This document shows, in pieces, positions 35,756 to 44,896 of a stretch of 45,012 bases of DNA (position 1 is its first letter; each line of letters begins with the position of its first letter). Source of the DNA: UBA4582 sp047630175 (GTDB taxonomy: Bacteria > Pseudomonadota > Gammaproteobacteria > Pseudomonadales > Azotimanducaceae); contig JBLHVI010000024.1 in NCBI GenBank assembly GCA_047630175.1, positions 1 to 45,012 of the forward strand, written 5' to 3'. The notes under the pieces are model-generated. The model was not told the origin of the DNA. It made no database searches and was given only the letters and a program-made list of their open reading frames with translations. Made by a program: the position numbers and the translations under genes.

Positions 35756-36928
35756 TTAAACTGAATTGGATAGCGCTGTCATGGCCATAAGGCCGTCTTG
35801 GAATAATGGACCGTCAGCAGACTTAGGATGAGTCGAAAACTTCACGATCACGACGCGTGTTCGCATGTTGATATGAATAATCTGACCGTGGATGCCTATC
35901 GCGGCCAGAATTCCATGTTCGGCATTTTCTACCCAAACCTGATTACGATAATGACCACCCGGCATCATCGCGCCATAGTCGCTCGCGGCGAAGTTCGCCC
36001 GGGCTTGATCGTCAGCATAGCGAGTATCATCTATCCAATCTTTTGGTACAACTTGGGCTCCGTTGTACTCTCCTTGCTGCATAATCATCTGCCCAAATCT
36101 AGCAAGATCGCGGGTGCAGGTGTTCATACCTGCACCGACATATGGAAATCCGGCGCTATCTACCACAATCGCAGCATCTTGCTCTGGACCTAACTTCGCC
36201 CAAATATCATTTTGCAGTTGATCTTGTAAATTACCTGTGCCCGCGCGTTCTAACACCATACCTAGTACGTTCGTTAAAACTGTGCGGTAATGATATTTCT
36301 CACCATTTCGTTGCTCACTTTCAATGAGCGTCTTTGCATAGTCCAACAATGTCGTCGCAGAGTTTTTAGTCCTTAACGCTGGCCGCCAACCCACAACTGA
36401 GGCCTCCACCCAAAAGTCCGCGTTTGGGTCAGCGTAATTTTCACCATATTTTGGTGCTGCCGTCATATCGAGCAAATGTCTGATAGTCGAAGCTGAAAAA
36501 GCTGTTTGTGCTAATTCAGGGATATATTGCGTCACCAAATCAGTTTCCTTGACAAGACCTCGCGCAATCTGAATACCGGCTAACATGCCAACAAACGATT
36601 TACTCACCGAGTTGAGTAAATGAAAGCTATCTGCGGCCATGCCGTTAAAATATTGCTCGTGCAAAATATTGTTATCTTTAAGCACCATAAACGCATCGGT
36701 GTAGCCATCCTCTAACATCTGCCGCACTGTCCGTTCTGCGCCACCCAAGCCTTCATAGGAAATAGCCATGATGTCGCTTGAATCACGGCTAAATTCAGTT
36801 ACCGGTCCTTGTCCGCGACGAAGACGTGCGGTAGCAAAAAGAGACTGCACTTGTTGAAACGAATGACGGTTTTGCGGCGGGTACCCCCAGTCATCAGCAG
36901 TGAACTGGTGACTACTATTTTCTAACAT
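35756..36928 (-). CDS. Serine hydrolase of the beta-lactamase/NylB (6-aminohexanoate-dimer hydrolase) family
   Basis: A 390-residue penicillin-binding-fold hydrolase. The SxxK motif is S107-V-S-K110 in LLNSVSKSF, and the second motif lies in YHYRTVLTNVLGMVLERAG, with Y214 and N220. A late AIGIHGQIIHI takes the place of the KTG-type strand. The arrangement resembles NylB, which cleaves linear amides, and class C-like esterases more than true beta-lactamases. There is no signal peptide with this start. The start at 36928 is chosen over 37018 because GGAG sits about eight bases upstream of it. It may act on amides or esters; the substrate is unknown. The next gene on the same strand lies 147 bases upstream. 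Confidence 0.85.
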   Translation of the reverse strand: MLENSSHQFTADDWGYPPQNRHSFQQVQSLFATARLRRGQGPVTEFSRDSSDIMAISYEGLGGAERTVRQMLEDGYTDAFMVLKDNNILHEQYFNGMAADSFHLLNSVSKSFVGMLAGIQIARGLVKETDLVTQYIPELAQTAFSASTIRHLLDMTAAPKYGENYADPNADFWVEASVVGWRPALRTKNSATTLLDYAKTLIESEQRNGEKYHYRTVLTNVLGMVLERAGTGNLQDQLQNDIWAKLGPEQDAAIVVDSAGFPYVGAGMNTCTRDLARFGQMIMQQGEYNGAQVVPKDWIDDTRYADDQARANFAASDYGAMMPGGHYRNQVWVENAEHGILAAIGIHGQIIHINMRTRVVIVKFSTHPKSADGPLFQDGLMAMTALSNSV

Positions 36929-37075
36929 GCAAAAGCTCCGAGTAATTGAAATTTTGGTTCTGTAGCCGCCAAGTGAACTTTTTAATGTCGGAAGAACACA
37001 AAAAATACCAACGAGCATGCCTGCAGCATTTACTATTGTATTGGTCCTTCGAAAGAAAAAAGGCCGGAAATTTTG

Positions 37076-37564
37076 TTATTTCCATGCAGGTAGCGCATCC
37101 CATTCTGCGAGACTCGCGTTACCCATTTGTCGTTCCATGAGGGTTGTCCATTGATTATTTTTTTTGACTGTCAGGTCTTGAAAATGGGTATAGGACAATT
37201 TTTCAACACCCTGTCGATCTCTGGTCCCGTATCGAAATATCCCTGTGTCAAAAGTCGTTCCACCGCTGGATAGGCGGGAGGAAAATCGAAAATTGAGGAA
37301 TGCACTGCCGCCTGCCTTTTTATGTTTTTCCCCGGCAGCCTTCCATAGGGGCATCACCGACGAAATAGGCCTCGAATTGTCCATCGTGACTAGCACTGCA
37401 TCACCATGGTAGGTTGCCGCCATTGCGTCAAAATCTGCATTTGCGACGGTACGGATAATCTCTCGGTACAAACTATCGACACTAGCGGGTAATTCACCTT
37501 CAGCACAGAATGCAGTTGGCATAAGGTTTAACATAAGCAGTAAAAAGAACAATCTCATCGTCAT
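37076..37564 (-). CDS. Secreted NTF2-like (SnoaL/DUF4440-type) protein
   Basis: A 162-residue protein. Residues 1-22 form a signal peptide (MRLFFLLLMLNLMPTAF core) with probable cleavage before EGELP. The mature part has the cone-shaped NTF2-like pattern: a first helix with LYREIIRTVANADFDAMAAT, then YHGDAVLVTMDN, and beta strands ending WTTLMERQMG. Such proteins bind small ligands or act as isomerases; no catalytic pair is certain here. ATG at 37564 is chosen because GGAG is 12 bases upstream and it leaves a normal signal peptide. Starts at 37600 or 37558 are possible. It lies upstream of the serine hydrolase gene on the same strand, and the two may share a transcript. Confidence 0.75.
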   Translation of the reverse strand: MTMRLFFLLLMLNLMPTAFCAEGELPASVDSLYREIIRTVANADFDAMAATYHGDAVLVTMDNSRPISSVMPLWKAAGEKHKKAGGSAFLNFRFSSRLSSGGTTFDTGIFRYGTRDRQGVEKLSYTHFQDLTVKKNNQWTTLMERQMGNASLAEWDALPAWK

Positions 37565-38547
37565 GAGTATCAAAATCTCCAGCTTCAATGAGAGTTTCAC
37601 TTTGGGGTCGCGCGAAAATCTTCGTACAGATCACCCGACCGATCTGGCGATGCACCTAATAGTTGTCTCACCCGCATCAGCTATCGAATGCGGTGAACAG
37701 GTGAACATCGCTGAAGGTCCAAATATTTCATATCGAAACGATTTTGGCAACACTTCAGAGCTGCACATTAGATCAACTATTGTCTTTTAATCATGCGCAA
37801 CATGGACTTAACACAACCAACTGCGAGCATAGATACTCACTATGAATAGTTCGCAATCTAGTTCTCAGGCATCATCAGACCCACTGCAAGCTATCACGCA
37901 TATCTGCAACGTTAAGCAATCGGTCTATCAAATCAAGTACAAGAATAGTCAAAATAAACCTCATTCTCCGAAGAGTGTTTATGTATGCAATTGCGGACGA
38001 CCATTCACATTTAAGACACCGTGACGGGGTGATCCTTTGGATAGTCAATGACTGTTATGGAGCTGTCTACTGGCTTACAGGCTGTTAGGTTGATCACTTA
38101 GGAGATTTGAATGTCAGACAGGGGTAATTTTGGCTTGTTCATCCGGTCATGTTTTAGTGTGGGATTGATATCGTAGGCTTCATCGGCCGGCAAAAAACCC
38201 AACGATCGCCACCATAGATAGCATTTTTAACCAGCGTGTCGGTGATTCCGGCGTATCCCTAGCCGTTCGCAGAATCTGGTCATGACTTGCGTGCATTTGG
38301 GCAGCAGTGACAAGCAATTCGCCGGCGCCATAGGTTTGATCTGAGGCCAGCCTGCTGGCAGGTATTCGGAAATTCTTACCGAAGAAATTGGGCATGGAAA
38401 AAAATTGAGATGTCTTGCATCGGTGGTTGGGGCTTTCATCCGTGCTAGCCCTAAATTAGCCGGCTTACCGAATCTATTGCGACGGCATTAACGTTGTAAT
38501 AAGCATTTGCGCAAATCCCTAAATGACTTGATCGGTGAGGGCTATAT
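37565..38547. other. Gene-free decayed interval with repeat copy B
   Basis: Nearly 1 kb with no convincing gene. Small open frames at 37842 (plus) and 38180-38439 (minus, FGKNFRIPASRLASDQTYGA) have no family match that I can see. Repeat copy B occupies 38010-38165. Confidence 0.45.
38010..38165. repeat. Dispersed degenerate repeat, copy B
   Basis: Begins TTAAGACACCGTGACGGGGT, shared with copy A near 24714. AGTCAATGACTGT (38043-38055) is shared with copy D. CTTACAGGCTGT and GGTTGATCACTTAGG (38088-38102) then GATTT are shared with copy C (43383-43402). The end GTCATGTTTTAGTGTGGGAT aligns with copy C near 43440. It is the most complete copy. Confidence 0.65.
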
Positions 38548-39267
38548 ATGCATATTCCATCCATCAAAACCGTTGAATTCGAGCGTCGTCAAATGGATCT
38601 AGGCATCAGTTGCACCGCGAATGTTTGGGCGTACGTGCCTGTACCGCTGACGCAGGCTGAGCGAGGCAGGCCCAAGACGCGCATCAAGCACTTGCTACAA
38701 GAGCGGCAAGCGGTCCTTGTCGCGCCTTGTTATGTAAAAGCCGATTGGCAAGCTTTGGCGGATGAGACTTGTGGCTGCGTGTCTGATTCACGCGAGATGG
38801 CGCGTTTCGGCCGCGACCATCCAGCTAGAATAGTGGTGGTGGCTGGCGTACAGCTTATGGGTGACACAGCGAAAATCTTCAGCCCGCATAAACGTATGTT
38901 GACGCCCGATCTTGACGCAACTTGTTCTCTCGATTCGGGCTGTTTTGCGGACGAGTTCGTTGTGTTTTGCGATGTCGATTCTGATCGAACAGTCGTGGCC
39001 TAGGCTGACACCAGCGCAGCGGTGAAGGTGCGCGCCGTTTGGATAGTGACATCTTCTATCGGCCTGTAAAAGTTGCGCGCACTGTCGATGGATGGCGACC
39101 TGTTGGAGTCTGGCAGGAATGAGATTCACATGGAGATTGCTATCAGTTGCAAGGCACACACAGCAATTTATCGGATACTTAGCTTGCCGCGCGACAAGTT
39201 GCCAACGTCGGCCCTTGGGCACATTAGGCGAAAGAAAAAACTGTTTTCAGGGATAGTCCCGGCATAA
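38548..39267 (+). pseudogene. nadA: Quinolinate synthase, truncated by stop and internal deletion
   Basis: KHLLQERQAVLVAPCYVKAD, WQALADETCGCVSDSREMAR, FGRDHPARIVVVAG and MLTPDLDATCSLDSGC follow the N-terminal half of NadA closely. The frame stops at 39003. Across the stop, DTSAAVKVRAVWIVTSSI continues the family sequence, and a later frame gives GRNEIHMEIAISCKAHTAIY and RILSL, matching the far C-terminus. The central part with the second cluster cysteine is missing. The usual HYY after LVA is PCY. Quinolinate from this copy is therefore impossible, and de novo NAD synthesis must rely on another copy or be lost. Confidence 0.87.
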
Positions 39268-39460
39268 TGCAGTCACGTCGCTTGGAGCACCACCGCTGTA
39301 AACGAGTCGGCGGTGGATGCAGTGCAAGTCGCTTGCTGGGTGCGCCTGCCATCGGTTTGACTGCCGGCGTCGGAACGACGCAAGGCGTTTTGATGTGGGT
39401 GAATGCAACGATATTAACGTTGTGTGATACCGTCACTTTATCGAACTTGGGAGAATGATC

Positions 39461-41422
39461 ATGAGCATGAACGTCACGCAGAAACTGATCAAGTCGCATC
39501 TGATGCACGGCGACATGCAGCCCGGCGAGGAAATTGGGATCCGCATTGACCAAACGCTAACCCAAGACGCCACCGGCACGCTGGTGATGCTGGAACTAGA
39601 GGCGATGGGACTCGACCGCGTGAAGACTGAGGTGAGCGTACAGTACGTTGACCACAACATCATCCAAGAAGACTACAAGAATCCCGACGACCACCTTTTC
39701 CTACATAGCGCCTGCCAGCGATTGGGCGTGTGGTACTCGCGGCCCGGGAATGGGGTGAGTCATCCCTGCCACCAAGAAAATTTCGGCAAGCCGGGCAAGA
39801 CGCTACTTGGCTCTGACAGCCACACGCCGGCGGGCGGCGCGATTGGCATGCTCGCAATCGGCGCTGGCGGGTTGGAAGTGGCGTTGGCAATGGCGGGAGA
39901 ACCGTTTTTTACGCGTATGCCACTAATCTGGGGCGTGAAGCTCACCGGCAGTCTGCCGGACTGGGTGAGCGCCAAGGACGTAATTTTGGAGATGTTGCGC
40001 CGTCACGGTGTCGACGGCGGTGTGGGTCGGATCATCGAGTACTACGGGCCGGGGCTGGCCACACTGAGCGCAATGGATAGACACGTGATCGCTAACATGG
40101 GCGCCGAACTTGGTGCGACCACCACCGTTTTCCCATCTGATCAGGAGGTCCGACGTTTCCTGCGTGCTTGGCAGCGAGAAGAGGATTGGGTCGAACTAGC
40201 TGCAGATACGGGCGCGACTTACGACGTGTACGATGAAATCGATCTAGCGAGTATCGTGCCACTGATCGCCATGCCATCCAGCCCGGGAAATGTGCGCCCA
40301 GTCAGCGAAGTCGCAGGCGAGCGAATCTACCAGAGCTACATCGGCTCGTCGGCCAATCCCGGCTACCGTGACTTCGGTGTTTCCGCCATGATGGTACAGG
40401 GTCGGCAAGTGAATGACCGCGTGTCATTCGATGTTAACCCCACCTCCCGAGCGCAGCTCGAAACCTTAGTGCGCGATGGGCACATCGCCCACCTGCTGCA
40501 TGCTGGCGCTCGGCTGCACCAAGCCGGCTGCAACGGCTGTATCGGTATGGGCCAGGCGCCGGCCACCAATGAACTCTCTTTGCGCACTGTCCCGCGCAAC
40601 TTCCCCGGTCGTTCAGGTACCCGCGAGGACAAGGTGTGTCTGGTCAGCCCAGAGACCGCCACGGCGTCTGCCTTAACCGGCGTGATCACCGACCCGCGCA
40701 CACTGGGAATCCCCTATCCACGGATCGCGGATCCAGATCACCCCATTATCAACCGCGCGATGTTCATGCCGCCGTTGCCGCTTGAGGAGGCGTTGCAAGT
40801 GGATATTGTGAAAGGCCCAAACATCGCTTCGTTGCCGAGCTTCCAGCCCTTGCCTGATGAAATCGAAGTGCCGGTTCTGCTCAAGGTGGGGAGCGACGTT
40901 TCCACCGATGAGATCATGCCTCCAGGGTTGCGCGTGCTGCCGTTTCGCAGCAACATTCCCAGGATCGCCGAGTTCTCCTTCGACCGGATCGATCCCACCT
41001 ACGCTGCGCGAGCCAAGCAAGTGCCGGGCCACGTTGTGGTGGGCGGGAGTAATTACGGACAAGGCTCAAGCCGCGAGCACGCGGCTCTCGGCCCGCAATA
41101 CCTCGGGCTGCGTGTGGTTCTAACCAAGGGGTTTGCGCGGATCCACTCGCAAAACCTGATCAACTTCGGCGTGTTACCGCTGACCTTCGTCGATCCTGGG
41201 GACTACGATAGCATTCAGGCCGACGATGTACTGCGCCTGACCGATCTGCGGCGCACGCTGACCGAGGGGAGCGAACTGGTGGTCGAAAACGTCACGCGCC
41301 AACACAAATTTCAGATGCGTCACACCATGTCGTCGCGGCAAGTGATGTTCTTACTCAGCGGGGGCTTGATTAACTGGATGAAAGAGCGCCTCGGCGCTTT
41401 ACCCGAGTCTGGCGGTGCATGA
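39461..41422 (+). CDS. Aconitate hydratase (short, ~650-residue type)
   Basis: A 653-residue aconitase-superfamily enzyme that interconverts citrate and isocitrate. Domains 1-3 contain LLGSDSHTPAGGAIGMLAIG (115-134) and the cluster pair C357/C360 in AGCNGCIGMGQAP. The swivelling domain 4 has VVGGSNYGQGSSREHAA. It resembles the shorter aconitase group of deltaproteobacteria rather than E. coli AcnA or AcnB. Where many relatives have GSCTN for the first cluster cysteine, this protein reads YIGSSANPGYRDF. ATG at 39461 is preferred over 39455 because GGGAG (39449-39453) is seven bases upstream. Its base composition looks GC-rich compared with putA or the sulfatases, which suggests a separate origin. 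A hairpin begins four bases after the stop. Confidence 0.88.
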   Translation: MSMNVTQKLIKSHLMHGDMQPGEEIGIRIDQTLTQDATGTLVMLELEAMGLDRVKTEVSVQYVDHNIIQEDYKNPDDHLFLHSACQRLGVWYSRPGNGVSHPCHQENFGKPGKTLLGSDSHTPAGGAIGMLAIGAGGLEVALAMAGEPFFTRMPLIWGVKLTGSLPDWVSAKDVILEMLRRHGVDGGVGRIIEYYGPGLATLSAMDRHVIANMGAELGATTTVFPSDQEVRRFLRAWQREEDWVELAADTGATYDVYDEIDLASIVPLIAMPSSPGNVRPVSEVAGERIYQSYIGSSANPGYRDFGVSAMMVQGRQVNDRVSFDVNPTSRAQLETLVRDGHIAHLLHAGARLHQAGCNGCIGMGQAPATNELSLRTVPRNFPGRSGTREDKVCLVSPETATASALTGVITDPRTLGIPYPRIADPDHPIINRAMFMPPLPLEEALQVDIVKGPNIASLPSFQPLPDEIEVPVLLKVGSDVSTDEIMPPGLRVLPFRSNIPRIAEFSFDRIDPTYAARAKQVPGHVVVGGSNYGQGSSREHAALGPQYLGLRVVLTKGFARIHSQNLINFGVLPLTFVDPGDYDSIQADDVLRLTDLRRTLTEGSELVVENVTRQHKFQMRHTMSSRQVMFLLSGGLINWMKERLGALPESGGA

Positions 41423-41425
41423 TGA

Positions 41426-41477
41426 GGCGCAGTGAGCAAGTTCGGTTTTGCAAATATCGAACAGCTCGCGCTGCGCC
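41426..41477 (+). terminator. Long hairpin after aconitase gene
   Basis: GGCGCAG (41426-41432) pairs with CTGCGCC (41471-41477), GAGC with GCTC (41464-41467) and GTTCG (41440-41444) with CGAAC (41458-41462), with small bulges. No long T-run follows, so it could terminate weakly or protect the mRNA end. Confidence 0.6.
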
Positions 41478-41684
41478 TTGGCGGCCAGTCAAAGCAGTTG
41501 ACCTTTAACAGATGAGACACATTCAAGTGGACCCGCGGTACCTCGTTCATGCAGCGCCTCATGGTTCACGCTATTTACTAAACACCTTAGAAAGCCCCTC
41601 CAAAAGTTCAACTACCCGGCCAAAAATAGGCCTTAGGTTTAACAAGATGACTGAGGATAGTCATTATAAACCACTTGTCTGTAT

Positions 41685-42647
41685 ATGAACGGATTGCCTT
41701 ATCTGCCGAAGAGTGACCTGAATGTCGTCAATGCTAAGCGCGAAGAAGACGGCATTGAACGCCAAATTTGGTCTTTCGCCAACTACTCGGCGCAATTTAA
41801 CGGCGGCCCGTCATTTCAACCTGATGGCTATATGACCGACTACTACACAGCCGAAGCCTTGAAGGTTATTGAATACAATCGCAACGAGCCGTTCTTTTTG
41901 TTTATGGCCCACTGGGGTATCCACAATCCCCTGCAGGCGACCCGCGCGGATTACGACAAGTTCGCTCACATTAAAGATCACCACCTGCGAGTCTATGCCG
42001 CGATGATCCACTCCATAGACCGCAGCATGGGCAGGATCAACGATAAGCTGAAAGAGCTGGGACTCGATGACAACACCTTAATTTTGTTCACTAGCGACAA
42101 CGGCGGTGCGGGCTACATCCAGTTGCCCAACATCAACAAACCTTACCGCGGCTGGAAGCTAGATCATTTTGAGGGCGGCATTCACGTCCCATTTATGGCC
42201 AAATGGCCGAGCAAAATTGCTCCCGGATCGACCCTACAGGCGACCGTGCACCACGTGGATCTCTACCATACTATTGCCGCCGCGGCTGGCGTCAAGGTGA
42301 CCCCTACATCACAGGTGTCGATCAAGGCATTCCCCACGAGACACTGTTCTGGCGCCAGGGCCACCAGCGGTCGGTCCAGCATTTAGGTTGGAAGCTGAAT
42401 CGCGCTGCCCGCTTTCCGACCAGACAACCGCTGGCTGTTTAATCTGGCAGCAGACCCCACCGAGCAGAACAACCTGGCCAGCACCATGCCGGACAAGGTG
42501 GTAAAGCTTGAGGCGCTCCTCATCGCGGACAACGCAGAACAGGCAGAACCGATATGTCCCAGCGTCCTCGACCTGCCCCAAATGATCGACAAGCACGGCG
42601 GCCAACTCTACGAAGCGGGTGATGAATATATCTATTTTCCAAACTAG
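41685..42647 (+). pseudogene. Type I sulfatase, 5'-truncated and frameshifted
   Basis: The first frame (41685 to about 42300) carries FFLFMAHWGIHNPLQATRAD, AAMIHSIDRSMGRI, LFTSDNGGAGYI and YRGWKLDHFEGGIHVPFMAK, the second half of a formylglycine sulfatase. A shift near 42300 moves to ITGVDQGIPHETLFWRQGHQ and another near 42410 to DNRWLFNLAADPTEQNNLAS, ending at 42647. The N-terminal half with the CxPxR cysteine is absent, so the remnant cannot be catalytic. It is not a copy of the intact sulfatase at 22207. Confidence 0.85.
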
Positions 42648-42853
42648 GCGGCCCACTGACACTTGCCCAGCAGCAGGCAGGGTCGGGAAGTTAACCCTGT
42701 TATCAATGATGCTGCCAGCCTCGTTCTGCACGCTGGGGTTAATAGCCACTGATAGCGGCGGCATTGTGACTATTGGCCAAGCCTGCACAAATCGCACGGG
42801 GTTGAGCGTATAGGGCTCATACAGTGCCTGTTGTTCGTCGATTGCCAGCCTCT

Positions 42854-43205
42854 GATATCGCCCGGCAAAGAACTGCTCTGGTGTGAAGTCACCCGTTAAA
42901 CCGAGTAAGTGGACGTGCAAGTTAAAATTGAGCGCAGATCTGAAGCTTTGTATCAGCGTCACCGCCCGGTTTTGCGCACCAGACTTCACTGTCATCCGTG
43001 CACGCGTGACCAGATACGTACGCGTCACCCTGTGGCCGATGACTAGGACTTGACTCATTACCCTCGGCTTAGTCGCGAACAAGTAACACACGGAAAACGG
43101 TACGCTCAGCACCCAATGCCTGATTGGCCGTTTCAGCACGACCTCATCAACCAGGTCCGGCGCACTGTCAGCCCTATGTCTGGCGCCACAGGAGAGGCAG
43201 AACCC
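42854..43205 (-). mobile_element. IS91-family (Y2) transposase remnant
   Basis: Reading the minus strand from 43205: GFCLSCGARHRADSAPDLVD, then EVVLKRPIRHWVLSVPF, LFATKPRVMSQVLVI, then AVTLIQSFRSALNFNLHVHL. This follows IS91 transposases (zinc-binding GFCPSCGARRM, RPIRQWVLSVP, AVTLIQRFGSALNLNIHFHM). It is bounded by a stop just upstream, and no catalytic tyrosine pair or element end is present. It lies directly beyond the sulfatase fossil. Confidence 0.85.
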
Positions 43206-44342
43206 ACGTCATTTGCTACTGAAAGCGACGCGCTGAGGATAGTAAATTCAAACCGCAGTTACCCGGATTGAGAAATTATCCAGATTGGAATCTTTTACTA
43301 AAATAATTATGTTGGGCAGTTTTTTTGGTAGAGGAAGGCCAAGGTCTGAATAATCAATGATCTACTGTCTTACAGACGGCCGGGTTGATCACTTAGGCGA
43401 TTTAAAGGTTGGGCAGAGTTGACTTGGCTGTTTGTCCAGGCATGTTTTAAAATTGGATAGCTGGCGCAGATTTAATCGGTGGTGGTTGTGCAGCAAGATG
43501 ATCTGGAATCTTCCGGATTATGTCTAGGTCGGTCATGTACCTGGGCAGCCTGCAGCTATAACACGCATATGAAATTACGGATGCCTGTTGGTAGGGGTCT
43601 GTGAAAGGTTTTGGTTAGATACTATCAGTACCACTGTATTCCTGATCACATCTAACAATTGAGTATCACAAATTATCTCAAACAAGAAACGCCGCAGTAT
43701 CCAAAGTATTCACTGACCCCAATGTCGACAAAACAGGTGGGCGATCCTTAAGACCAGGCGTCCCCGGCTTTCAATTTTCGCGTTATGCAGGCTATGTGGT
43801 CTTAATGGTAGACCATGGGATTATTACGACTTTTCGCACCTGTTCTGGCTAAGATGGACTAGGGGGTTCTCTCTGAAGCCTGCAGGATATGCGGAAATCG
43901 TTTGCGGCCAAAGGTCAAATCAGCGCCTCTAATCAGTACCAGCGACTGGTCTCATCTCGATGAATCAATAGCTCGCAGGGTTTTGGTGATCGGTCAAGGG
44001 CACCTCAATGTCTATTGACACTTCGCCAGGTTTGAGCCACTCGGGTCCAGGTTCTGGCAACGCTGCTTTGGGAATTGTAGGTGCGCGGATAATCCACTCA
44101 CGTTGTTCTGCGTGGTGCAGGACCGCAGAGATGAAGTTCATTAGCCTGCAGATTTACGCTTGCGAAATTGGCAAGTGTTTGTGGTTGAAGATGCCGTTAT
44201 TTCATATCGATAAGCAAGTAAAAGCGGGCTCCTAATAGTTTGCGGACTAAACGAGGGTGAACTACGATCGATACGGACACCGTTATCGAGGGCTAACTAA
44301 CGATTTTCTAAGTAACATTAAAAACTAGCGGTGAGGATAAGA
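43206..44342. other. Gene-free decayed interval with repeat copy C
   Basis: About 1.1 kb. A 75-codon ORF at 44008-44235 (MSIDTSPGLSHSGPGSGN start) shows no family features and may be a fragment. Repeat copy C is at 43352-43495. Nothing else supported. Confidence 0.45.
43352..43495. repeat. Dispersed degenerate repeat, copy C
   Basis: TCAATGATCTACTGTCTTAC, then GGTTGATCACTTAGG (43383-43397) and GATTT, then GCATGTTTTA align with copy B. CTTACAGACGGCCGGGTTGA and GGTGGTGGTTGTGC align with copy D. The exact 17-mer AATCGGTGGTGGTTGTG also occurs at 4468-4484. Confidence 0.6.
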
Positions 44343-44878
44343 ATGACACGTTTAATTGTATCTACTGATCAAAGTCAGTTAGTCTTTATTGATATGCAGA
44401 TTAAGCTCTGCGTAATCATGGTTGAAGCAGAGGTACAAACGGTCGCCAAAAATTGCAGTATTTTAGTGTAAGCAGCCAAAATACTAGAAGTCCCAGTCAT
44501 GGTGACTGAGCAATACCCAGAACGCTTGGGTAACACCATGCCGGAAATCGCACAGTATATCGGTAACGCAAAACCTATAGCAAAGACCGCCTTCAACGTG
44601 CCAAAATTTAAGGCACAATTGCAACGCGATAAATTACAAATCATTTTGGCTGGCTTAGAGGCTCATTTTGTATGCTGCAAATCGCACTCGATTTAATTGC
44701 GCAAGGCAAGCAAGCGTTCGTGGTGGCAGATGCTATTATGTCCTGTAATGCTAAGCACAAATGCAAGGTGCTAGTGCGTTTGTCAAACGCTGACTGCATC
44801 ATCACCAATACAGAGTTTGTTGTCTTTGAATCGTTAGGCGCGCCAATCGTGAGTCATTTAAAGCACTTTCAATGCTGA
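44343..44878 (+). pseudogene. Isochorismatase-family hydrolase, nonsense and frameshift mutated
   Basis: From ATG 44343: MTRLIVSTDQSQLVFIDMQ matches the N-terminal strand with the catalytic aspartate. A TAA at 44469-44471 interrupts the frame, which then continues EVPVMVTEQYPERLGNTMPE and KTAFNVPKFKAQL up to QIILAGLEAHF. A one-base shift near 44672 moves to VCMLQIALDLIAQGKQAFVV and ADAIMSC, then TEFVVFESLGAP, ending at 44878. EAHVCxLQTALDL with its cysteine is the nucleophile region of YcaC-like hydrolases. The two lesions are the only ones, so inactivation looks recent. Confidence 0.87.
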
Positions 44879-44896
44879 TTAACTGGGTGCCTTGAT

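Noticed and set aside
37842..38024. 60-codon plus-strand ORF
   Set aside because: No ribosome-binding site and no family features, and it runs into repeat copy B.
42309..43139. 276-codon minus-strand open frame
   Set aside because: Only its first ~95 codons resemble IS91 transposase. The rest runs antisense to the sulfatase fossil and has no family features, so it is not a real gene of that length.
18885..43495. Dispersed repeats as a CRISPR or integron array
   Set aside because: Copies are many kilobases apart, degenerate and lack regular spacing, spacers, cas genes or an integrase.
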